Shown here: positions 35,531 to 44,496 of the stretch, in pieces
Layout of the letters: every line of letters starts with the position of its first letter
How positions within the stretch are numbered: position 1 is the stretch's first letter
Assembly (NCBI RefSeq): GCF_945859685.1
Contig: NC_079147.1
Location: 128,830,238 to 128,894,237, forward strand
Direction: 5' to 3'
Origin: Eupeodes corollae
Lineage: Eukaryota; Arthropoda; Insecta; Diptera; Syrphidae
Length of the DNA: 64,000 nt
Program-made: the position numbers and the translations under genes
Notes under the pieces: model-generated
Database searches by the model: none
Told to the model about the DNA's origin: nothing
What the model saw: the letters and a program-made list of their open reading frames with translations, nothing else

Positions 35531-35656
35531 ATAGCACATGGGTAGCCACATTTTTTTCATCTGAGTTGCATACTATATTGAGCACACGTTATGAACATGA
35601 ATAAAATTAAGAAATATAGTACATTAAAAATTATAGTCTAGATCATATGAACTTAC

Positions 35657-35788
35657 TTGGATATTGCCAAAATGTTGGCGGGGGCCTGTTTGAGTTATGT
35701 ATACTTCTGATGTCTTCATTGTTTGTACCAGGAATCAAATCAGCCCCAGCAAAATAAATATTGCCACAGCCTGCTGTCGTCACTCCAC
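35657..35788 (-). CDS. wge: winged eye-like protein, coding exon 3
   Basis: A 132-bp exon with an AG acceptor at 35789-35790 and a GTAAGT donor at 35651-35656. It encodes GVTTAGCGNIYFAGADLIPG and ends PPPTFWQYP plus one base. Its split codons (G|GT with exon 2, A|AT with exon 4) fit both neighbours. It is followed by the 18.2-kb transposon-rich intron. Confidence 0.85.
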
Positions 35789-35867
35789 CTTTATAGTAAT
35801 ATAATCAAACGAATTAGTACTTTCTCTTTGATACTCATTTTGGTTAGAATAAAATGTATTTAGGTAC

Positions 35868-35981
35868 CTATGTCTGCAACACGAATTCCAAAATAATTAA
35901 TATCTCTGGAAGGTTGTTGTACAGGTGATGAATCTTGAGTTCTTTTTTTTGATACTGCTAATCCAACAGACATTAAATTAT
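35868..35981 (-). CDS. wge: winged eye-like protein, coding exon 2
   Basis: A 114-bp exon with an AG acceptor at 35982-35983 and a GT donor at 35866-35867. It encodes NLMSVGLAVSKKRTQDSSPV and ends NYFGIRVADI plus one base. It is separated from exon 1 by a 62-bp intron and from exon 3 by a 79-bp intron, which are normal fly sizes. Confidence 0.85.
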
Positions 35982-36043
35982 CTATTAGAAAAGGTGAACT
36001 TGTATTCTTTAAGTATCAAGTAAAATAATATAGTTTAACATAC

Positions 36044-36440
36044 TTGCGGTCATTTGCGAAAGGGATTTATCCCTATCCGATATTATCGGTGACGAAGATT
36101 CAATTTTAACCAAAGTTGTGGTCATAGATGACATTGATTTAGAATTATGATTTGTAAGATTGTTTGAGGTCGTTACTTCAGACACTTGGCAAGGCTCCCG
36201 CTTGATCTCCATAAAAGTGAGACTCGAAGAAGAATTTACATGGTGATGGTTAATACTTGGTAGATTTTTTTGTTGGATTCCAATGAACGAATGATTTTCA
36301 ATAGACGAGGCTGTTGAATTGTAGTTATACCCATGCAAAGGCGATTCCGAAGGTACAAACAATGCTGTTGTTGATAGAACAGATTCTGCCGTCTTATCGC
36401 AACTATTTAATATGTTTGGCGAGGAATTAAAAGTTGCCAT
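36044..36440 (-). CDS. wge: winged eye-like protein, first coding exon
   Basis: The first ATG in frame is at 36438-36440 and gives MATFNSSPNILNSCDKTAES. The frame upstream is open for about 25 codons without another ATG before a stop, so this start is the natural choice. The exon encodes 132 residues plus one base and ends SLSQMTA before a GTATGT donor (36038-36043). It is serine- and asparagine-rich with a possible SUMO-type patch MEIKREP and IKIE-like LVKIESSSP. The 5' untranslated exons and promoter were not identified. Confidence 0.82.
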
Positions 36441-37914
36441 AACTTTAAATGTTATATGTTGACTGTGCAAACTAATATTATACAAATTTGACCTTATAAA
36501 ACTTGAACTATGTTAGATAGCTGATTGTTGGCTTTTCCAGCTTTCTGAAAATAATTTTGAATACTGACATTTATGTAAGAATACAACGCAATTGAATATT
36601 TGTCTAAACAATTTTCAAACTAGCCAAGCATTACCAAAAGTAAATGATTTGATGAATAAAAGTATTCTTGTAAACACACAGCATGAATACAGATCTTTAA
36701 ATATTTATATATTGCTTGAACAAGTGAAAGGTATTTTCAGACTTCGCATACAATTTGGCATTTATTATTGCTCCAAGGATAAGGAACTTACAGCAATTAG
36801 AATAACAATTGGATGTGAACCCTATGAGCACAGACATAACTCTTTTTCTATTTTGTAAACACTAGATGCTTTCAATATTATTTTCAGATCATTAAAGACG
36901 AAATTTTATTTTAATTATTACAAATGTCATTTCGTTAATAGAGAATGCAAATCAAAGATTAAAAATACGAAGATAGGAAAACTATCTTCTTAGAAGTCAA
37001 AATTGAAATAAAGTTTGTCGCACGTACGTGCAGTATGCGTGCTAGTGATTTAGAAACCACACATAAGCAAATTAAAGTTTTTAAACATACGTCATTGGTA
37101 AGAGGGGCAGATACTAAAGAGCTTTATATGTCAAACAAAAAGTAAGTAAGAAGTGAAACAACTAAGAAGATATTATTTTTAAGATTTCACTATTCATATT
37201 CCCATAGGAAACAAAATAGCTTTCCATGAGTTTTCATCGTTTTTAAACTGTGCGATAGAGAATACTTGAGACATGGAATCATAAAAATACTTTTCTCAGA
37301 TTTCTGAAAGCTGAAGTGAGAAATTCTGTTCCTATACTGGTATAAAACGTTGACTCATGATCAAAAATACACCATTTAACAAGATAAGAATTTCAAACTG
37401 ACATTTGGTTTTGTCTAACAAGCTTCTGAAAATAAAATGTGAGAAAGTGTGTGCAATATGACACAAGAACACATTCTCACATTTAGTCCTCAGGCCATCA
37501 AAATCAAAATGCTTAATTTAGAATATTTCATGGCATCGTTCAAAAACGAAACAATCCTAACCAACAGAATCTGAAGTGCTGACATAGTCTTAAATTGGGA
37601 GATTTGTATAGCTTTTAAATTTAAATGTTGTAAATGTATATTAGTTTAGTTTATTTCATCAAACAGAGTACAACTCTTACAGACTTCTTTAACAAGTCAA
37701 TATAATAATTAATTTAAACATAATTATATGTACAAAAATAAATAATAATAGTAGAAATGATACATCTTAATTACAAAACAGATAGCGATAACAAAGCAGA
37801 TATAACATTTCTTTTAAAACATCTCTTGAAATATTAGAAAAAATGTCTATAACCTCAACAACAGAATTCGTTCCTATTATAAAACGTGCAAACGGTTCGT
37901 TTCTACTATAATTT
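36441..37914. other. upstream flank of the wge-like gene, no other gene seen
   Basis: This should hold the 5' untranslated region and perhaps the promoter. I see no TATA box or initiator that I could defend, and no frame with recognisable content. An 88-codon plus-strand frame at 36592-36858 has no family resemblance and is probably chance. Confidence 0.5.
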
Positions 37915-38420
37915 CTTCTATTTAAAGTCTCGCAAATGAAAATTAGAGCGAAGAGTCCTTGATGTAAAGTTGAAAAGTATTCTTTCTAACAAAAAAGAAC
38001 ATTTGACGCGATTGCTTATTAAAACTTTTACAAACATTATTGAAAAATATTTTTCCCTTACTTCAAGCGTTTGAATGTCAGTAAGCAGGCAACTAGATGA
38101 AAAAGATGGACCTGCCATATTCCAATTTAATTTATAGAAAGCATACTTAGTAAAACTTTTTTGTATTTTTTCTATTCTAGAAGAATGAGTGATATAATAG
38201 GCATTCCAAACTATGCTGCAATATTTCAGTACCAATCTGACAATTGCAGTATATAATTATTTGAGGCTGTAGGGGTCGGAAAAATCAATAGAGTTTATTC
38301 TGATAAACCCTAGGATCCCATTAACTTTACTGACATTGTAATCGATGTGCTTATTCAACTAAAGCTTTTCATCCTTTCATAAACAAATCAGAACTAAAAA
38401 TAGTGTTAACTAGATTTAGT
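37915..38420 (-). pseudogene. CR1/Jockey-type LINE C-terminal fragment
   Basis: The minus strand reads NVSKVNGILGFIRINSIDFS, a stop, then LVLKYCSIVWNAYYITHSSR and IEKIQKSFTKYAFYKLNW. This is the segment after the RT catalytic core in CR1/Jockey ORF2, where 'LEY-S-VW-P' is followed by 'IE-IQ--F-'. It ends near 37918 in a stop. The RT core and endonuclease are missing. Confidence 0.75.
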
Positions 38421-38499
38421 CGGCAGCCAATTTTGAAATTTATAAATCTCAGTTCCGACTTGAATTCTTTTCTTTTTTTTAACAACAATTCAAAGCATT

Positions 38500-38880
38500 G
38501 AAAAACGCCCGAAATGCAAATAAAAAAGCAAGGTGTTCTTGCAACGATTTTTGACAGTTGTGAGAACAGCTGATTATTGTTATCCTTATTTTATGTGAAA
38601 TTCAAAAGTTTATTTTGGCTTAATATGCCAAGGAAAACTGAAAAAATAAACAAATTATTGATTCGCTTATAGAAGAAGCTGCTGCTGTAATTATTGATGA
38701 ACTCAATTATTCTTATACATAATTTTGGCAATTGACCACTTTTTATTCGGTTTTTCTCTTTTTAGATAAGCCATGTTGATTATTTAGATATCAGATGATT
38801 TAATGCTGTCAAAACCTGTTGATCATGCTTGTGCATTTGTATACTTTAGGGTTTCAGCGAAGTAAATTTACAATACTAAA
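38500..38880 (+). other. possible Harbinger-type end and N-terminal scrap
   Basis: The sequence gaaaaacgccc at 38500-38510 equals the outer 11 bp of the 27-bp repeat of the 28-kb MITE. A start codon near 38624 gives MPRKTEK and, after a shift, LIEEAAAVIIDELNYSY, a weak resemblance to the N-terminus of Harbinger transposases. No matching opposite end was found nearby. Tentative. Confidence 0.2.
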
Positions 38881-38881
38881 T

Positions 38882-39583
38882 TTATATTGTTAGTGTAGAG
38901 CATCTGTATGCACAAATTTTTTTTCGATTTTCGTTAGTGTGTATTTCTTTCACATAACGCCGGCAGCATTTTTTATATTCATTTTTCGCATTTTTGTTTA
39001 CATCGTCAATTTCCTCCACTGATTGAGGTAGAATAAGAGCTTTGGTATTGTTGGTAGGAAATTCGTCTTCGGCAGAAGCAAAAGTGTTAAAATTCACATC
39101 AACAGCACAACCTACGATGACATCATCAGTGGTGAGGGGATCACATTACAAACCCAATCAACAGTTCCCGTTGTGGTGAGAAGAACGGCGAGAGAAAAAT
39201 GTTTGTTTTTCTTGTGGGCATCACTTTCTCATCATTGCAGTTGATCACGTCATTTATTGCACTCGCCGTCTGTATCGATTTGATTTGTGTGAGTGAGAAG
39301 AAGAGTGAGGCAAAGATAACGATAGTTCTCCTGATGCGCTTTCAGAGAGTAACGTAGATTTTCCATTCTTATTAGCTTTTACTTCGTTTGAGTGAGAGGA
39401 GGATGGAGACATATTACTTTGTTTCAGAGACAGGCGATTTAAAGCAGGAGATGCGCTAATCAAATTTTGTTTGCCTTTCTGTAAATTTGTCTTTGGTTCA
39501 ATATGCTTTTGAATTCTTTGACTTTTTGTTTTATCTCTCACACCTCTGCTCATATTGAAGTCCACTATCGACCAAATATTCAC
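38882..39583 (-). pseudogene. unrecognised protein-coding relic with at least one frameshift
   Basis: Two minus-strand frames look coding rather than random. One (39254-39583) has MSRGVRDKTKSQRIQKHIEP and SASPALNRLSLKQSNMSPSS, rich in S and K. The other (38882-39097) has FASAEDEFPTNNTKALILPQ and SVEEIDDVNKNAKNEYKKCC. Between them a third frame reads INDVINCNDEKVMPTRKTNI and FLSPFFSPQRELLIGFVM. Together they suggest one serine-rich, basic protein of about 230 residues broken by shifts. I do not recognise the family. It could be a retrocopy of a host mRNA or a transposon accessory protein. Confidence 0.35.
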
Positions 39584-39589
39584 ACTACG

Positions 39590-40500
39590 GCAGATCTTGG
39601 AAAAAACCCAGGAGCTTCATATCGATACCCACCATCTTTTTATCGATTTTAAAGCCGCGTAGGACAGCATCTATAGGGAAGAGCTCTACCGAGCAATGTC
39701 TAGTTTTGGCATCCTTGTCAAACTTATCCGTTTGTGCAGAATGACGATGGAGAATGCACGCTGCTCTATCAAGGTCGAAAAAGATCTTACCGATGCATTT
39801 GATGTCAAAAAAGGTTTTAGACAAGGCGATGCACTGTCATACGACTTCTTCAACATCGTTCTGGAAAGAATTGTACTTTGAGCGTTGCGACAGAAGCGAA
39901 GAAGATGGATTTAGTGGTCGATGAGGGCAAGACCAAGTATATGCTGTCATCAAAAAAGGACACTGAACGACGACGTCTTGGACAAAACGTCACCATGGAC
40001 AGCTATAACTTTGAGGTAGTTAAGGACTTTGTCTCACTAGGCACCGCTATTAATGCAGACAACGACACCAGCGCTGAAATCAAACGAAGAATAACTGGCA
40101 AATTGCTGCTTCTTTGGACTTAGAAGGCAATTGAGAAGTAAAGTCCTCTCTCGAGCATGTAAAATCACCATCTATAAGACACTCATCATCCCGGTTATCA
40201 TTTAGGGCGCTGAGGTCTGGACGCTGTCAAAGAAAGATGAGAGCGTCTTAGGATGCTTTGAGAGAAAAATTCTTCAGTGAGTTTTGGTCCCGTACGCATA
40301 GATGGAGAATGGAGGAGAAGATATAACGACGAACTCTACGGGCTGTACAGCGACACTGACCTAGTCAGCAGAATTAAAGTCCAACGGCTTAGGTGGCTAG
40401 GTCATGTAGAGCGGATGGACATCAACGCTACAGCCCAGAAGCTTTTCGAATCCAATCCCGAGGGACGGCCGGCGCAGTAGAGGAAGACCACCAAATCTTA
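39590..40500 (+). pseudogene. RTE/Jockey-like LINE RT remnant with internal deletion
   Basis: In shifting frames the plus strand encodes YREELYRAMSSFGILVKLIR, RMTMENARCSIKVEKDLTD and FDVKKGFRQGDALSYDFFNI, RT motifs before the active site. It then jumps to KKMDLVVDEGKTKYMLSS and NFEVVKDFVSLGTAINADND. The segment with the YADD box is therefore deleted between about 39880 and 39890. The C-terminal part has KTLIIPVI, a stop, GAEVWTLSKKDESVLGCFER and RLRWLGHVERMDINATAQKL. At least four stops or shifts are present. The sequence style is that of insect LINEs of the RTE or Jockey type, and the exact clade is not certain. Confidence 0.75.
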
Positions 40501-40993
40501 TAAAAAAAGCTATAAATTAAGCTACATAATTACCTGAAGAGCTAAGAACCTGAAATGTCTCGTCATGGTCAATATACTTACTGTTACTTTTTTGCCTTAA
40601 TTGTATCTTAAGTTTTTATTTTATTACCTATTATGAAGTTGTTTTGTTAATTTATTTAAGTTAATCTATTATTTCCCAAGAATGAAGTTCTTTAGTTTGA
40701 TTTTTTATAAATATTGAAGTTAAGTATTTATTTTTAAAATACAAAATTAGATTATAAGATTTGCATACACTTCATTAAAAAAAGTTAGTTAAACCGAGAG
40801 CGTGTTTTTTTTGGAATGGAGGCTTTCCTTATAGCAGCGTCATTAGCTGTTCTCTCTTAGAACTAACTTTGTTTTCAGCGGATGATTGAATGTTATCTTC
40901 ATCTTCGCTGGAAGAATCACAGCTGTGAGCTTACTCAACTACAGGGGAATCGTCCTGAAATACATACATATATACAAATTGAATTAAAAACAT
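40501..40993. other. no gene; AT-rich spacer
   Basis: Nothing recognisable. It probably includes the 3' end of the LINE remnant and the 3' flank of the Harbinger fragment. Confidence 0.5.
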
Positions 40994-41359
40994 TTATGTA
41001 AAAATCAACTTTTGAATTCTTACTTTTTGCATAGTTATATATTTATGCAGTATGCAACATGCTGCAATTATTTGCCCTAGAAGGTCCATATTGCTCATAT
41101 CCAAATATTTAAGCCTACGGAATTTTACTTTGAGCTGACCAAAAGCATTTTTAATTATGCTCCGACCTGAGCAAACTCTGTTATTAAACATAGTTTTCCT
41201 ATTGGTAAGCCTTCCGTTGTTTTTAAATGGAGTCACCAAATGGTCGGAATTCGGGTATGCGCAATTACCGAGAATATGTTGGTAAAGTTGGTTAGTAAAG
41301 TGGATGGTGGTGTAGCAAGTGTAGCAGCTTACCACCGTAGAGGGGGAGCGAGGTAACAT
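40994..41359 (-). pseudogene. PIF/Harbinger transposase C-terminal fragment
   Basis: The frame contains NCAYPNSDHLVTPFKNNGRL, then MFNNRVCSGRSIIKNAFGQL, KVKFRRLKYLDMS and IIAACCILHKYI. This is the final catalytic stretch of Harbinger nucleases ('GD-AYPL---L-TPY', 'N--LS--R--IE-AFG-LK-RFR-L', 'ACC-LHN'). The usual D of 'GD-AYP' appears as GN, so one catalytic residue is changed. The first half is missing. It is unclear whether it belongs with the Harbinger-like scrap at 38.5 kb or with the MITE family at 28 kb. Confidence 0.75.
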
Positions 41360-42131
41360 TGCTGTAATATTTCATAATATAAACAACTGCAGTAGCAGTT
41401 GAGTCGTCGTCGTCGGTCTCGTCCTAGTTGGTGGTGTTTTTATTTTGAATTTCTTTTCTTTATATGTAATTCATTTTTCTTTTTAATTTTAATTGTTACA
41501 GTTTTAATATTAATAGAAATGTTTTGAAACATAAATAAGTAAATATATTATAATTATATATATAGTTATAATTGTATATGTAAATTATATATTTTATTTT
41601 TATATTATGTATCATAATTATGAGTCTAAATAGTACCGACTCGTTTTAAAGTAAAACTTATTGCCTCGGTTTTAAAGGATTGAGAACTAGGCCCACACCA
41701 AAATGTAAAATTGTCAATGTAGTCTTGTAAAAGAAAACGATCATGGGTTAACTTTATTATTTTAACACCAGATTGGGCAATAAAAGGTTTTGAATGACAA
41801 CATCTAAGTTCTACCTCTGTTTTCAAGGTATGATTTGATTCAAGCTTAGAAAAATGGTGAAAAAGCATGAGCTATAAGTACACACAAAATATTCCGGGGC
41901 TAAGTTAATCAAAATCTTCAGAAAAGTCAATGTGCACACAGTCAACTTCATAGCCTTGTTCTATAGCGTTTGAACATGTGTTTGAGAATGTGAGGACATT
42001 TTTAACCTTTGATCTTTTTTTCAATGTGAGGGTGAGGACATTTGTAACTTTGACAAACAAGTTGTTCAAACATCTTTTTTTTCACAAAACCATGCAAATG
42101 AGATTCTAACTTAAAAATGGGGTGAAGATTA
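41360..42131. other. no recognised gene; spacer before LTR element
   Basis: An 80-codon minus-strand frame (41626-41868) has SNHTLKTEVELRCCHSKPFI and DYIDNFTFWCGPSSQSFKTE, which reads like real protein but matches no family I know. The rest is AT-rich. Confidence 0.35.
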
Positions 42132-42135
42132 TAAA

Positions 42136-42423
42136 TGTGGGATTGGCCAAACCTTGGCACATCACCCTACGCCAACAGACGAACGAGACAGAACGGACAG
42201 ACATAACAAAAGAGAACTAGCGTTCCTTCTATTTCTATCCCTTCCTTATTATAGTGTCAGCAGGAGAGATCAGAAAGAGTCGTCATTCATTCGAAATCCA
42301 TCCGCCAAGAGGATAAGACGTGTAAAAGTTTTGCTCTGTTGTTTGTTGTTTTATTAAATATAAATTAATATTTTATCTAAGTAAATAAAGAAAACCCTAG
42401 ATAACAGGAGCTTGAAACCCACA
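42136..42423 (+). repeat. 5' LTR, 288 bp
   Basis: Begins TG and ends CA within TGTGGG...CCCACA. An AATAAA signal lies at 42384-42389, about 35 bp before the LTR end, consistent with a polyadenylation signal. It differs from the 3' LTR at five sites. Confidence 0.95.
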
Positions 42424-42426
42424 GAT

Positions 42427-42442
42427 TGGGGCTCGTCCGGGA
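42427..42442 (+). promoter_or_regulatory. primer binding site resembling the tRNA-Pro type
   Basis: The sequence tggggctcgtccggga starts 3 bp after the 5' LTR. It closely resembles the proline tRNA primer site known from murine leukaemia virus-type retroviruses, with one fewer G. It would be complementary to the 3' end of a tRNA ending CCA. The exact tRNA in this species is not known from the window. Confidence 0.65.
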
Positions 42443-42900
42443 AGTGCTAAGTGCTACGTTAGTAAAGTTAAATTCCAAAAACGATCAAATACGAAAGTTA
42501 ACCACCAAAGCGTATCGGCGTGTGTGTCTGTGTGTATAGCGAATAAGCCAATCTCGCTATATACTCCAGAAGGAGAAGCTAAACCGTACCGAATTTTGAT
42601 TCTACACAACAAAAAAGAAGTAAATAAAGGGCATCGACAAAAAGCAAACCTGCTGCGACTTGTTTTACTGTCGTTTGCTCCAACGGTGTGCAACACGAAG
42701 AAAAGAAACGAAAGCGAAGAAGAGAAGCGGAATAAAAAGAAGAAGACCCTTGTTGTTGCTGGTAGCTGGTTGCAGCGTGTAGAAAAAAATTTGTATTGTA
42801 AGGGTGAGTGACGATTCTTTCTTTTTTTTTATTCTCTTCTTGCTGACAGTTAACGTGGGGAAAATAGAAAAAAAAGTAGTATTGAATTTGATCCGAAGGT

Positions 42901-44493
42901 ATGGAAATGGAAAGGGTAGCTATTTTGGGACTGACAGTTAGTGAATTAAGGGGAAAGTTGGACGAATTGGGATTAGACAGGACTGGGGTAAAGGTGGTGC
43001 TACAGGAGCGGCTACTCCAGCATCTTGGCTTGATGCATGACGATGAAGAGGCGAACAATAGCTTCGAGTCCGCCCGTGTTCCAGAAAGCGAACAATACAG
43101 AGGGAGACGTTTTACTCTTCGCGATATCGAAGACTCCCTTTCGACATTTGATGGCGTTGGTTATCCAAAAGTGTCCGACTGGGTACGCGATTTTAAGGAA
43201 AACGCGACAACTGTAGGCTGGGACGAGGTCCAAAAATTTATATTCGCGAAACAATTAATTAAAGGTGCCGCTAAGCTCTTTATACTTAGCGAAAAAAATA
43301 TAAAGAATTGGGCAGATCTAAGAAAAGCCTTGAAGGATGAGTTTGGTGAGAGTCTTTGCTCTGCGGAAGTACACCGAATGTTACGAACGCGGAAGAAGAA
43401 GAGTTCGGAATCACTCAGGGAATATTTGTACAACCTCATCGAGATAGGTAATAGCATCCAACTGGACGATGAAAGTCTGATCGATTATTTTGTCGAAGGA
43501 ATCCCAGACACTAGACAGAACAAAACAGTCCTCTATCAAGCATCAACGATAGCGCAACTGAAATCCCAGATGTCGATATACGAGAAGTTACGTGGTCCAT
43601 CTAGTTCCAGAGGTCCGGTAGCATCGCCAAGCGCGTCCGTCAAGCAGGAGCAGCTTGAAAAGAAATGCTACAAGTGTTCAGAACCAACTCACGTAGCTAG
43701 AGATTGTCCTATGAAGAGAGATATAAGATGTTATAAGTGTGGTCAGGTAGGACATATGTTGAGAGAATGCAAGGAAAAGGGTCGCGTAGGACGGCGGGAT
43801 GAGCAAAAAGAAACCCGAGCATACACTGCATTAACAGTAGGCGCGGAGGAAGTCCCTGAAGTTCCAATTTTGTTGGCACTCGATTGCAACAGAATATTTA
43901 AAGATATCGTGATGAATGGCCAGAGTTTATCAACATTGTTTGATACGGGTAGTGACCTGAATTTGTTGCGGTATGACAGTTTGTTGTTATTAACTGGTGT
44001 TGAGTTAGGTACAAAGAAGAAGCGTTTAACTGGGCTGGGGCAGAAACAAATTATCACATTAGGTTGTTTCGAGGCGAAGGTGGTAGTAGATGAATTGAGC
44101 TTATCGTTAGTTTTCCATGTGGCGAGGGAGGGTGATATCCCGTATTCAGCGGTCATAGGTAATGAGGTGCTGAAGGAAGTAGATGTTCACATCATAGAAG
44201 TGGCGGCATTTTTCACTAAAAAAGGGTCGCAAAAATCGCGTAGCAATGAATCGATGCCGATTGTGGACGTTAGGTCTGAAAACAAGGCGGTGGTAACAGT
44301 AGTTGCGAGTGTTGGCAGGGCAGCGTGTAGAGGCCGAACGAGAGGTGTAAAATGCAACGAGCACCGGGAGTACAGGACTGATGAGGGTGTTTCATGCCAA
44401 GGGTCGGAGATACAGGGTCAGAGTGGTTGTGGTCACGTCGTCGTAGATGGTGATGTAGATGATGATTCGTTAGCAATCAATGAATTGCTCTAG
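42901..44493 (+). CDS. Gag-protease polyprotein of the LTR retrotransposon
   Basis: 530 codons from ATG 42901. Residues about 8-43 (ILGLTVSELRGKLDELGLDR) resemble a SAP DNA-binding motif. Residues about 75-230 form the Gag helical region. Two CCHC zinc knuckles follow: CYKCSEPTHVARDC from residue 256 and CYKCGQVGHMLREC from residue 277. The protease has LFDTGSDLNLLRYDSLLLL with catalytic DTG at residues 347-349. After about residue 430 the frame continues into a spacer and stops at TAG 44491-44493. The next frame, beginning at 44497, is in the same frame, so this TAG separates protease from RT. Gag and protease look intact. Confidence 0.9.
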   Translation: MEMERVAILGLTVSELRGKLDELGLDRTGVKVVLQERLLQHLGLMHDDEEANNSFESARVPESEQYRGRRFTLRDIEDSLSTFDGVGYPKVSDWVRDFKENATTVGWDEVQKFIFAKQLIKGAAKLFILSEKNIKNWADLRKALKDEFGESLCSAEVHRMLRTRKKKSSESLREYLYNLIEIGNSIQLDDESLIDYFVEGIPDTRQNKTVLYQASTIAQLKSQMSIYEKLRGPSSSRGPVASPSASVKQEQLEKKCYKCSEPTHVARDCPMKRDIRCYKCGQVGHMLRECKEKGRVGRRDEQKETRAYTALTVGAEEVPEVPILLALDCNRIFKDIVMNGQSLSTLFDTGSDLNLLRYDSLLLLTGVELGTKKKRLTGLGQKQIITLGCFEAKVVVDELSLSLVFHVAREGDIPYSAVIGNEVLKEVDVHIIEVAAFFTKKGSQKSRSNESMPIVDVRSENKAVVTVVASVGRAACRGRTRGVKCNEHREYRTDEGVSCQGSEIQGQSGCGHVVVDGDVDDDSLAINELL

Positions 44494-44496
44494 GAA

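Larger units (their letters stand above)
17435..35656 (-). other. wge: ~18.2-kb transposon-filled intron of the wge-like gene
   Basis: Both ends are canonical for the minus strand: GTAAGT donor at 35651-35656 and AG acceptor at 17435-17436. The split codon across it (A|AT) and the exon phases require exon 3 to join exon 4. Nested inside are relics of BEL/Pao (two), Tc1, CR1, Transib, Harbinger-type MITEs and two LINEs, mostly on the opposite strand to the gene. The other introns seen in this gene are short (53-85 bp), so almost all of the length comes from insertions. Confidence 0.75.

Noticed and set aside
40535..40563. ctgaaga ... cctgaaatgtc as a hammerhead core
   Set aside because: No stem II pairing between the two blocks and no closing stem I.
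42154..42357. Protein-like frame inside the 5' LTR and its twin in the 3' LTR (47255-47458)
   Set aside because: Identical frames occur because the LTRs are repeated. No LTR-encoded protein family is matched, and regulatory function explains the conservation.
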